From positions 1-32,365 of the forward strand of contig QIHI01000001.1 in the NCBI GenBank assembly GCA_003230915.1: a DNA stretch of 32,365 nucleotides. The letters are read 5' to 3'. Under the pieces are notes generated by a model. It was not told the origin of the DNA. It worked only from the letters and a program-made list of their open reading frames with translations, and did not search any database. Positions 7,420-14,896 of the stretch are shown one piece after another. How positions within the stretch are numbered: position 1 is the stretch's first letter; every line of letters starts with the position of its first letter. A program made the position numbers and the translations under genes. Origin of the DNA: Kiritimatiellales bacterium (GTDB lineage Bacteria; Verrucomicrobiota; Kiritimatiellia; Kiritimatiellales; Pontiellaceae).

Positions 7420-8565
7420 TTAGCGGGGCAGCTTAATGCCGCGGCGTACGTAGGCGGGTACATCGAGATCCTGCCCTTCGTGGATAGCGGGATCGAGATT
7501 GGAAAAACGCCCTTTACCGATGGTTTCGAGAGGAAGCTCCCCTTGTCCTCGGTTGAAGCCAAAACCCATTTGGCGGCGGGCATCACTCAGCAGCGGTTCC
7601 TTCCACTCCTCGGCCACCAGCACAATGGCGGACAAACGATTCTCGTAGGTGGGGTCGATCACCACGCCAAAATTGACCCAGCTATCCTCGGGAAGCTTTT
7701 CCTGAATCCGGTTCATTACCTCATCCATCTCGCTTAGCATTAGATCGTGCCCGCCCGTCAGACCAACAATAAGCCCAGCTGCCTTTTCTAGCACCTTTCC
7801 GCCATTGAGCAGCCGGTGCGTCAGAATTCCTTCAGCCACCGCCGTACCACGGTTTTCGCCGGAGGCATCCGCACTGGCGTAGTGGCAGAAACCATCGCAA
7901 TTGCGTAGCATGGTTTGGATGCAGGCAAAGTCCAATCCGCGAATCCCGGTTTGCGAGAGCATGCGCCAAAGCGCAAAGATACCGTCGGTCATCATTTGCT
8001 GGCTACGGGCAAACACTTGTTCCGCCGGAAGGTCTACATCGGAGCGATCCACCATCATTTCATTCGGGATGCGGATGATGGCATCAGCATGGGTGCGAAT
8101 GCGCTTCAGCGCGTCCTCCGCCTTTCTCGTGATCGGCTTGCCCTCGAATGCGAACGGCAGAGTAAGCATGCACAGCACTAGCGTGCCAGCCTCGCGCGAA
8201 ATTCGGGTGATCACCGGAACCGCCCCCGATCCGGTTCCACCACCGAGGCCCGCAACAATCACCAACAGGTCGGCCTGTCGCAACTGCGTACGGATATTCG
8301 AAGAATCCTTTTCAATCGACTGCCGCCCAAGCTCCACATCGCCCCCGGCGCTAAACCCGTTGGTCACCGCCTGCCCCACATGGATCACACGGTTTGCCGT
8401 GGTGGCTTCTAACACCTTTGTATCTGTATCGATCACGACCGCGTTCAGTCCAGGGTTAAGTTCACACATGCACGCAACGGCCTGGGCTCCGCTACTGCCG
8501 ACACCCATTACCAAAATACGCGGTGCGGTCAGGCCGGATGTTTCCTTTCCAGAGCATTCACTCAT
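7420..8565 (-). CDS. ftsZ: Cell division protein FtsZ, divergent
   Basis: A 381-residue tubulin-family GTPase that forms the division ring. The tubulin signature is present as GLGGGTGSGAVP (residues 107-118), with T2 DTDTKVL, T6 IPNE and a C-terminal FtsA-binding peptide LDVPAYVRR near residue 368. Several otherwise strongly conserved positions differ. The T1 loop reads GVGSSGAQA instead of GVGGGGGNA. The T3 loop reads SAGGDVELG instead of GAGANPEVG. The T7 synergy loop reads GIRGLDFACI where E. coli has GLMNVDFADV, so the first Asp is kept (Asp212) but the second, catalytic one is Cys215 and the Asn is Gly210. The linker before the C-terminal peptide is short. Its start overlaps the ftsA stop by 8 bases, and position after ddl-ftsQ-ftsA supports genuine FtsZ rather than a paralogue. 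A terminator follows. Confidence 0.95.
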   Translation of the reverse strand: MSECSGKETSGLTAPRILVMGVGSSGAQAVACMCELNPGLNAVVIDTDTKVLEATTANRVIHVGQAVTNGFSAGGDVELGRQSIEKDSSNIRTQLRQADLLVIVAGLGGGTGSGAVPVITRISREAGTLVLCMLTLPFAFEGKPITRKAEDALKRIRTHADAIIRIPNEMMVDRSDVDLPAEQVFARSQQMMTDGIFALWRMLSQTGIRGLDFACIQTMLRNCDGFCHYASADASGENRGTAVAEGILTHRLLNGGKVLEKAAGLIVGLTGGHDLMLSEMDEVMNRIQEKLPEDSWVNFGVVIDPTYENRLSAIVLVAEEWKEPLLSDARRQMGFGFNRGQGELPLETIGKGRFSNLDPAIHEGQDLDVPAYVRRGIKLPR

Positions 8566-9781
8566 GCGAACCTCCCCAGAATAGCTTGGCGAGCTTCTTT
8601 CCGAACGATGATCTTTCCTCGTGCGTGTTTAGTGCGGCGGCATAGCGGATGCAACCGATGTGGGCGGCATAACGCGGCGCATCCTTGGCCGCAGGCAGCC
8701 CATGTACCTCGAACGGCTTACCGAACGAGCACGGCGCATTGAACACCTTCTGCCCTAGATCGCGCGCGCCGTTCAAGAACGCCCCGCCGCCGCAAAGTAG
8801 CACGCCGGCGATCATGGGTACATTCAGGCAATGCTGGTCGACATGCTCTTTCACCAACACGAAGATTTCCTCCATGCGGGCATTGATGATCGTATTCAGC
8901 GTTACCGCCCGCACCATCTTGCTTGGAAATCCCTGCTGGGCTGGGATCGATATGTTGTGATCGCGCTCCATCAAATTCGTGAGTGCACTACCGGCGCGTT
9001 GCTTGACCTGCTCCGCCTGACCAGACGGAACCTTAAGACCAATGGCGATATCGTTGGTGATATGTTCACCGCCTACGGCAATCGATGCGGCGGTCTGCAC
9101 CAGACCATCGTGGTAAAGCACGAAATCCGTGGTTCCACCACCGATATCGATCACCAAAACACCGGCCTTTTTTTGTTCGTTGTTCACGACTGCGATCGCC
9201 GAACAGAGGCCACTGAAGATGGCATCGGCACAATGGATCGGCGCGTCGTCGACAATCTTCCGGAAATTATCTACGGTGCTACGCTTACCGTGGATGCTGA
9301 GCATGTCGAGCCGCAGTTCTTCGCCGGCCATCCCGATCGGGCTGGTTACGTTGAGTAGGTCGTCGACTTGGAAATATTGCTGAAGGGTATGGAGCTTGAT
9401 TCGGGTTTCCGGAAGTGCCACCTTCCGCGCCACCTCGGCCACTTCATCAATATCATCCGTGTTGACCTCGGAAAGCTGGTTGTCCTCGGGATCAACCAAC
9501 TTGAGAATCCCGGTATTGGTTTTGCTTTCGGCCTGACCGCCCGAGGTGATGAGGTGGATGGAATGGATGTTTTTCCGGAGATCCGCCTCGGCTGACTTAA
9601 GTGCGGCACGTACGCTAGCGATGGCATGGTCACGGTTGATGATTTCGCCCTTGCGGATCCCGCGCGACTCGGCCTCGCCGAGTCCCGTCACCGAAACCAC
9701 TCCGTCGTCGCGCAGCTCGCCCACTACCACACGCACGGTGCTTGTTCCAATTTCCAAAACTGCGGTTGATTCGATGGCCAT
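8558..9781 (-). CDS. ftsA: Cell division protein FtsA
   Basis: A 407-residue actin-fold ATPase that tethers FtsZ filaments to the inner membrane and recruits later division proteins. The N-terminal phosphate-1 motif is VLEIGTSTVRVVVGE, and the phosphate-2 motif is GVLVIDIGGGTTDFVLY around residue 207. The adenosine motif is AGVLLCGGGAFLNG. The C-terminus SSFGKKLAKLFWGG is an amphipathic helix typical of the FtsA membrane-targeting sequence. It lies between ftsQ (15 bases upstream) and ftsZ (overlapping by 8 bases), the standard dcw order. Together with the intact FtsZ C-terminal peptide this indicates a normal FtsA-FtsZ contact. Confidence 0.96.
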   Translation of the reverse strand: MAIESTAVLEIGTSTVRVVVGELRDDGVVSVTGLGEAESRGIRKGEIINRDHAIASVRAALKSAEADLRKNIHSIHLITSGGQAESKTNTGILKLVDPEDNQLSEVNTDDIDEVAEVARKVALPETRIKLHTLQQYFQVDDLLNVTSPIGMAGEELRLDMLSIHGKRSTVDNFRKIVDDAPIHCADAIFSGLCSAIAVVNNEQKKAGVLVIDIGGGTTDFVLYHDGLVQTAASIAVGGEHITNDIAIGLKVPSGQAEQVKQRAGSALTNLMERDHNISIPAQQGFPSKMVRAVTLNTIINARMEEIFVLVKEHVDQHCLNVPMIAGVLLCGGGAFLNGARDLGQKVFNAPCSFGKPFEVHGLPAAKDAPRYAAHIGCIRYAAALNTHEERSSFGKKLAKLFWGGSHE

Positions 9782-9795
9782 GCCTTCCCCGAAAA

Positions 9796-10635
9796 TTAAT
9801 AATAGCTTACGGGCACCTTGGCCGAATCGAGAGTAAGATCCACTTCCTTCACGCGCTTGCCCTGTCCGCTGGCAATCTTGATGACCGTAGCTAGATTCTG
9901 CAACTTGGACTTGAGCGAAAAGCGCGGCATTCGCACGCGTATGCCGCCTTTAAGCCGCATATCGATAAAGTCGGCATATTTTATGTCGAGGGTTTCAAGC
10001 TGGACATAGGAGCGTAGCGAGCCGGAGCTGTCGCACAACGCAATAATCTTAAGTACGGTCTCCACATCCGGATGGTCTGCCGGAAGGCCGAGCCGCAGAT
10101 CGTCATCCAACCCCTTGATTAGTGGAAGTCCTGATGCACTCTGGCGCGGCGGAAGCACCACGCCATAACGATCCACCACAAACGGGAAACGGCGAGATTG
10201 CCGTCCGACAATCCGCGCAACCGGCAGGCGTTCTTTCACCCTCAAGATCAGCGTGTGCGGAAGCTTGCGTTCGAGATAAACGGACTCTACCACCGGCACT
10301 TTGCTCAGTGCCAGTTCGATCTCCTTGAAATCGACTGCAAACAGGTTCATACCTTCTGCTAAACTAGTATATTCGCGAATACGGTCTTCTGTCAGCTTCC
10401 CGTCGCAGGAGATCACCAAATGCTGAATTTCAAATTGAGGGTTAGCCGAGAAGAGTTTGCGGCCAATCAGGTCGAATCCCGCCTTGATCCCGAGCAGCAC
10501 CGCGCCGACGACCACAATCAAAAGAATCACGCTAAACGAGCGTCGTGCAAGCGCGGAAGAGTCCGCTCCCTTGCGCTTCTTGCTTCTGACATAGAGCGGC
10601 TTTCCCCGCTGCCCCTTCTTTTTCGGTCTGCCCAT
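9796..10635 (-). CDS. ftsQ: Cell division protein FtsQ
   Basis: A 279-residue bitopic protein of the FtsQ/DivIB family. A basic cytoplasmic tail (residues 1-31, rich in Lys and Arg) is followed by a transmembrane helix at 33-52 (SFSVILLIVVVGAVLLGIKA) and a POTRA domain at about 68-140, including FEIQHLVIS, GMNLFAVD and VESVYLERKLPHTLILRVKE. The following beta domain contains FPFVVDRYGVVLPP, characteristic of FtsQ. FtsQ links FtsK to FtsL, FtsB and the septal synthase at the divisome. The gene sits between ddl and ftsA, 51 bases from ddl and 14 bases from ftsA, in a single transcription direction. Confidence 0.94.
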   Translation of the reverse strand: MGRPKKKGQRGKPLYVRSKKRKGADSSALARRSFSVILLIVVVGAVLLGIKAGFDLIGRKLFSANPQFEIQHLVISCDGKLTEDRIREYTSLAEGMNLFAVDFKEIELALSKVPVVESVYLERKLPHTLILRVKERLPVARIVGRQSRRFPFVVDRYGVVLPPRQSASGLPLIKGLDDDLRLGLPADHPDVETVLKIIALCDSSGSLRSYVQLETLDIKYADFIDMRLKGGIRVRMPRFSLKSKLQNLATVIKIASGQGKRVKEVDLTLDSAKVPVSYY

Positions 10636-10686
10636 TCCTGCCTTAAAATTTTTGGATTCCCTACACCTCTAAAACTAATCCACACA

Positions 10687-11616
10687 CTATAAGTGAGCCT
10701 GTTCCATGATTCGACAACAAAGCTCCGAAAACCCGATTCCGGCCGCTTCGGCGGCTTTGGGTAAGAGGCTCGTAGCGGTGAAACCGGGAATGCTGTTGAG
10801 TTCGAGGACATAGGGGCTCCCATCAGGCGACAGGCGGAAATCGACGCGCCCGAAACCCTCTGCACCCAAGCACTCGAACGTTTTGAGAGCGATGGTCTGC
10901 ATTTGCTTTGTGGTTTCGCTGGGAAGCTCTGCGGGCACAGTATATTGCGTGTTGTCGGTCATGTATTTAGCCTCGAAATCATACCATTTGGAAGCCGTTC
11001 GGATCTCCACCACCGGAAGCACCTCCCCATCCACAATGCCCACAGTCAGCTCGCGTCCGGGAATATAGTTCTCCACCAGCGCCTCGCCGGAGTATTGGGC
11101 GGCATCGGTAAACGCGGCCTCCCAGTCGGCTTCGTCGAACACCAGGTGGCAGCCGACGCTCGATCCCTCGCAGGGCGGTTTCACGACCAGTGGAAGAGAA
11201 ATTTTTCGGGAATCGGGATCAGACAGCACCTCGCCCACCGGAACAGGAATTCCGTTGGACTCCAACCGATCACGCGTCATCACTTTGTCGAACGCGATCC
11301 GACACGACTCCACCCCAGATCCCGTATAAGGTATTTTTAGATTTTTCAACATCCGCTGAACTTCTCCATCTTCACCAAAGGTACCGTGCAAGGCCACAAA
11401 TACAGCCTCCACGCCAGCAGGAAGGGAAAATTCTGGTGTAACAACATCCACTTCCACTACCTTGTAGCCGCCATCACGTAGCCCCAGCGCAACCGCTGCC
11501 CCCGAACGAAGCGAAACATCGCGTTCCGACGAGACCCCACCCTTTAAGACCGCAACCCTCGTAAATCTTTTTCCCCTATCGCTCTCGATTTCCATGGTTT
11601 CCATTAAACAAAACAT
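10687..11616 (-). CDS. ddl: D-alanine--D-alanine ligase
   Basis: A 309-residue ATP-grasp enzyme that makes the D-Ala-D-Ala dipeptide for peptidoglycan. Conserved pieces are RVAVLKGGVSSERDVSLRSG at the N-terminus, FVALHGTFGEDGEVQ, IPYTGSGVESCRIAFDK, LVVKPPCEGSSVG (ATP-grasp lysine and loop), KYMTDNTQYTVPAEL, and the metal-binding segment FGRVDFRLSPDGSPYVLELN followed by SIPGFT. The length is normal. The first Met is followed by two other in-frame Mets within eight codons (11604 and 11595), so the true start could be slightly later; conserved homology begins around residue 20. It leads the ddl-ftsQ-ftsA-ftsZ cluster and is divergent from the M50-like gene, with 75 bases between them that must hold both promoters. 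Confidence 0.95.
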   Translation of the reverse strand: MFCLMETMEIESDRGKRFTRVAVLKGGVSSERDVSLRSGAAVALGLRDGGYKVVEVDVVTPEFSLPAGVEAVFVALHGTFGEDGEVQRMLKNLKIPYTGSGVESCRIAFDKVMTRDRLESNGIPVPVGEVLSDPDSRKISLPLVVKPPCEGSSVGCHLVFDEADWEAAFTDAAQYSGEALVENYIPGRELTVGIVDGEVLPVVEIRTASKWYDFEAKYMTDNTQYTVPAELPSETTKQMQTIALKTFECLGAEGFGRVDFRLSPDGSPYVLELNSIPGFTATSLLPKAAEAAGIGFSELCCRIMEQAHL

Positions 11617-11691
11617 TCCCGCCAGCGCAAAGCCGGAAAGCCAGTTGTCTGTTCCATTGCCTCTGGATGGAGAAATAGGGTAAAAGGTGTC

Positions 11692-12399
11692 GTGTTTAAG
11701 TTTTTTAAGATGCTGATTGGGATTGCGCTATTGCCCGCCTGCTGGGCGGTTTCGGTGGCCGTCTACAACCTCTACCAAATCTCGGTGGAGTCGGCGATGG
11801 AAACCCCCTTTGCAGTATGGGCGCTACCCAGTGGATTTGTGCTATGGGTGGCGATCTATTTCCTGCTACCCCGCCCGTTCCGCACCTACGTGCTGGGTCA
11901 TGAACTAACCCATGCTCTCTGGGCAATGATGATGGGCGGGCGTGTCGGGAGGATTAAAGTTGGAAAAAATGGAGGCTATGTGGAGCTGACGAAAACCAAC
12001 TTCGTTATCACCCTCGCACCCTATTTTTTTCCGTTTTATGCCTTCCTTGTGATCGCCGCCTACTATCTCTCCAGTATCTGGATGGAGGTTGAATCCTACA
12101 AAATTTGGTGGCTCGGTGCGGTCGGCTTCACCTGGGCGTTCCATGTCACCTTCACGCTGAACATGCTTTCCGAGCGGCAACCGGATATTCAGGAGCACGG
12201 GCGGATTTTCTCCTATGCAGTTATCTATCTAATGAATGTGCTGGTGATTGGCATCTGGATGGTTTTAGTGGGTTCTCCTGAGCTTAGGAGTTTTAGCGAC
12301 CTGCTCGCTCGAGAGAGTGCTGTGGCCTATAACTATGCTTTATGGATGGGACTCTCAGCCTGGATTTATTTGGCCACGTTGATCGAAAGTCTGAAGTGA
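11692..12399 (+). CDS. M50-like membrane metallopeptidase, function unknown
   Basis: A 235-residue integral membrane protein with about five or six hydrophobic segments (about residues 7-29, 42-60, 108-128, 138-156, 174-194 and 214-231). His70-Glu-Leu-Thr-His74 (HELTH) in VLGHELTHALWAMMMGG is an HExxH zinc site of the type found in site-2-protease-like M50 enzymes. The classic second M50 motif (NPxPxxxLDG) is not seen; Asp165 or His169 in QPDIQEHGRIFS could supply the third ligand. A role in intramembrane proteolysis is possible but not shown. The start is a GTG at 11692 with AAAAGG a few bases upstream; an ATG at 11710 is an alternative. The gene is a single cistron, divergent from ddl and convergent with ptsH. 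Confidence 0.7.
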   Translation: MFKFFKMLIGIALLPACWAVSVAVYNLYQISVESAMETPFAVWALPSGFVLWVAIYFLLPRPFRTYVLGHELTHALWAMMMGGRVGRIKVGKNGGYVELTKTNFVITLAPYFFPFYAFLVIAAYYLSSIWMEVESYKIWWLGAVGFTWAFHVTFTLNMLSERQPDIQEHGRIFSYAVIYLMNVLVIGIWMVLVGSPELRSFSDLLARESAVAYNYALWMGLSAWIYLATLIESLK

Positions 12400-12589
12400 C
12401 CCGAACACCGAGACGCCACATTCGATGAGCTTAGGAACATAAGTGGAGTCTCTTCGGCGGTCATGTCGCGTTGAACAGTCTGCTGGGTTTGAGGAGAAAG
12501 AAGTTGGACTCGATTAACAGCGTTCTCTGGGGAAGCCTCGATGCCCTTGAGGGCGCCTTCGCTCCTTTTATCTTGCTCCGGCACGGGGA

Positions 12590-12868
12590 TCAATCTTCGT
12601 AAAACTTGTTGACAAACAACTCCTCGATTTCGTCCATAGCATCCTGAGCATCCTCCCCCGAAGCACTTACCTGTATGGTACTACCGGGATAGCCCTCTAT
12701 CGTCATCAACCCCATGATGCTCTTGCAAGAAACTTTGTTATCATCTTTTTCAATAAAAATATCACAATCATACTTTCCCGCAGCCTTCACAAGCAATGCG
12801 GCCGGGCGAGCATGAATTCCATACTCATTTATGACTTTGAATTTCTTTATAATTTCCGTCTCAGCCAT
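12590..12868 (-). CDS. ptsH: Phosphocarrier protein HPr
   Basis: A 92-residue HPr. The catalytic histidine is His19 in YGIHARPAALLV, and the regulatory serine is Ser50 in CKSIMGLM, the site phosphorylated by HPr kinase. The C-terminal tail is acidic. It overlaps the end of hprK by 8 bases, so the two are translationally coupled, and no PTS enzyme I or permease gene is nearby. The context therefore points to a regulatory rather than transport role (P-Ser-HPr signalling), as is common in diderms that have HprK but an incomplete PTS; that is inference. About 190 bases follow before the convergent gene, with no clear feature. Confidence 0.96.
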   Translation of the reverse strand: MAETEIIKKFKVINEYGIHARPAALLVKAAGKYDCDIFIEKDDNKVSCKSIMGLMTIEGYPGSTIQVSASGEDAQDAMDEIEELFVNKFYED

Positions 12869-13799
12869 GGCGTACTCGACCTTTGGTTAGGCGTTCAATG
12901 ATCTTGTCATCAAGCTCCTTGGCGGCATCGTGTCCGAGTTCCTTAAGCTTCTGGTTAAGCGCAGCGACCTCAACAATATTCGCCATATCACGACCCGAAC
13001 GAACAGGCAAAGTGATGCACGGGATCTCCACATCCATCATCGTGATGGTATCGGGATGAACCCCTGTTCGATCCTCGTTCCCCGAAGGTTTCTTCAAATC
13101 AATCACCACATCGAGTTCGGTTTCTCGGCGGATGGCGGACACGCCGAACAGGCTCGGAACATGGATAATGCCCAGCCCGCGTATTTCCATGTGGTAGCGG
13201 GTCACTTCGTTCGCCCAACAGAGAATACGGTCGCGGCTTGTGCGACGGATTTCCGTGACATCGTCTGAAACCAGACAATAGCCTCGCTCGATTAATGATA
13301 GTGCCGTTTCACTTTTTCCGATGCCTGGATCGCCCCGCAGTAAAACTCCGATCCCCATAACTTCCATCATGGTTCCCTGAATACGTTTACGCGGTGCAGA
13401 AAGTTTTTTCAATAGCACCGTGCATTCGTTCACAAAATTCATCGTTACCATCGATGTCCGCAGGACGGGTACCTTGAACTTCTCCGCTAGTTCGAGGATT
13501 CCCTTGGGCGTCTTGCGATTGCGGGTGATCACGACACAGGGAATTTTTTGTTCGAACAACGCCCTGAGCCGAGCATCCTTTTCCGTGGTCGAAAGACTTT
13601 TTAGGTAGGTGAATTCAGCCAATCCAAAAATTTGAAGACGCTGGTTTGCAAAATATTGGAAAAACCCCGTCAACGCCAAACCAGGTCGGTTCATGGCGAT
13701 TTCTAAAAGGCTGTTATTCAAATAGTTCTCGCCCGCTACTATGCTAAGCGATAACCGTTCCGCACCCTCATCCCATAATTGTTGCACTGTAATAGCCAA
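12861..13799 (-). CDS. hprK: HPr kinase/phosphorylase
   Basis: A 312-residue bifunctional enzyme that phosphorylates and dephosphorylates the regulatory serine of HPr. The C-terminal catalytic domain has the Walker A loop GDPGIGKSE (residues 156-164), the aspartates LVSDDVTEI and the family signature EIRGLGIIHVPSLFGVSAIR near 205-224, then LPVRSGRDMANIVEVAALN. The N-terminal domain (1-130) is ordinary for the family. One oddity is that the segment just before Walker A reads RIQGTMMEVMG where many HprK proteins have VHG, so a commonly conserved His is Gln141 here. The gene overlaps ptsH, and lies just downstream of hpf. Confidence 0.95.
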   Translation of the reverse strand: MAITVQQLWDEGAERLSLSIVAGENYLNNSLLEIAMNRPGLALTGFFQYFANQRLQIFGLAEFTYLKSLSTTEKDARLRALFEQKIPCVVITRNRKTPKGILELAEKFKVPVLRTSMVTMNFVNECTVLLKKLSAPRKRIQGTMMEVMGIGVLLRGDPGIGKSETALSLIERGYCLVSDDVTEIRRTSRDRILCWANEVTRYHMEIRGLGIIHVPSLFGVSAIRRETELDVVIDLKKPSGNEDRTGVHPDTITMMDVEIPCITLPVRSGRDMANIVEVAALNQKLKELGHDAAKELDDKIIERLTKGRVRHG

Positions 13800-13832
13800 A
13801 ACCCACCTCCTGAAAACGCGTGTTCAATCTGT

Positions 13833-14129
13833 CTACTTGTGATGATCCTGCACTTTATCACGCTGCTTACGCAACTGACGCTCCGCGTGTTCGATCGATC
13901 GGTCGATCGCGTCATACATATTTTCCGAGTTCTCCGTTGAAGTCACACGGATATGGTTTGCCGCCTGAATAACAATCTCGCTCACATAGTCGCGGTTTTC
14001 CATATCCAGAATCACATGCACCGTCTCCACCCGCGGAAACATTCCTAGACAACGCTCCAACTTCTCGTCGAGATGCGCCTTAATATTGTCGGTTACCTTG
14101 ACATGCCGTCCTGTAATACTTACTTGCAT
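13833..14129 (-). CDS. hpf: Ribosome hibernation promoting factor, short form
   Basis: A 98-residue protein of the HPF/YfiA/RaiA family: MQVSITGRHVKVTDNIKAHL at the start, then VETVHVILDMEN, and NMYDAIDRSIEHAERQLRKQ near the C-terminus. It binds the 30S decoding region and inactivates ribosomes in stationary phase. It is the short form, lacking the C-terminal dimerisation domain of long HPF. The ATG at 14129 is preceded by a good ribosome-binding site (AAAGGAG). It lies between lptB and hprK, the position it also has near lptB and ptsN in gammaproteobacteria. Confidence 0.95.
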   Translation of the reverse strand: MQVSITGRHVKVTDNIKAHLDEKLERCLGMFPRVETVHVILDMENRDYVSEIVIQAANHIRVTSTENSENMYDAIDRSIEHAERQLRKQRDKVQDHHK

Positions 14130-14149
14130 GGCTACTCCTTTCGGTTAGG

Positions 14150-14896
14150 TTACATACTAAATCGCGGCCCCAGATAGAGGTCGCGGCTTACCTTGTCGTT
14201 TACTAGAAAATCGCTATTCCCCTCCCGCAAAACCTTGCCCTCGCACAGCAGGTAGGCGCGGTCGACCACTGCCAGTGTTTCGCGCACATTATGATCGGTG
14301 ATCAGTACGCCCAACCCCTTTTTCTTCAGGTCAAGCACAATATCCTGCACATCGTGCACGGCAAGCGGATCGACGCCACTAAAGGGTTCATCGAGCAGGA
14401 TGATCGAAGGATTAGTCACCAGTGCCCGAGTAATTTCGAGGCGGCGGCGCTCGCCGCCACTCAACGTATAGGCCTTCTGTTTAGCCAAGTGACTGATCTT
14501 CAGTTCCTCCAGCAGGAAATCTAGGCGCTGCCGGCGTTCCTTGCCGGAGATTGGAAGGGTTTCAAGAATCGACATCACGTTGTCGCGCACCGTCAGCTTG
14601 CGGAAGATGGAGGGTTCCTGAGAGAGATAGCCCATCCCCATACGCGCCCGCTTGTACATCGGAACGGAAGTCACATTCTTCCCGTTGAAGAACACTTTTC
14701 CGGCGGTTGGCCGCACCAGCCCGACAATCATATAAAAGCTGGTGGTTTTCCCAGCACCGTTCGGCCCAAGCAACCCGACGACCTCGCCGGGTCGGACGTT
14801 AATCTCAACCTCCTGCACCACCTTACGACCCTTGTAGGCCTTCACCAATTTTTCAGTCCGGATTAAATAGTTTTCTTCCGCTGCTATCTTAGTCAT
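14150..14896 (-). CDS. lptB: LPS export ABC transporter ATP-binding protein LptB
   Basis: A 248-residue ABC ATPase. Walker A is GLLGPNGAGKTTSFYMIVGL (about residues 41-60), the Q-loop follows at YLSQEPSIFRKLTVRDN, the signature is LSGGERRRLEITRAL, and Walker B is SIILLDEPFSGVDPLAV, with the H-loop LITDHNVRETL. The pattern FRKLTV and GVDPLAVHDVQ is diagnostic for LptB. It powers LptFG to extract LPS from the inner membrane and push it along the LptC-LptA bridge. It overlaps the lptA-like gene by 8 bases, indicating coupling. Confidence 0.97.
   Translation of the reverse strand: MTKIAAEENYLIRTEKLVKAYKGRKVVQEVEINVRPGEVVGLLGPNGAGKTTSFYMIVGLVRPTAGKVFFNGKNVTSVPMYKRARMGMGYLSQEPSIFRKLTVRDNVMSILETLPISGKERRQRLDFLLEELKISHLAKQKAYTLSGGERRRLEITRALVTNPSIILLDEPFSGVDPLAVHDVQDIVLDLKKKGLGVLITDHNVRETLAVVDRAYLLCEGKVLREGNSDFLVNDKVSRDLYLGPRFSM

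Noticed and set aside
12366-12593. A 75-codon frame on the minus strand downstream of ptsH
   Set aside because: It starts with TTG overlapping the ptsH stop, has no ribosome-binding site, no conserved-looking sequence and runs into the convergent gene; the 190-base gap shows nothing else clear.
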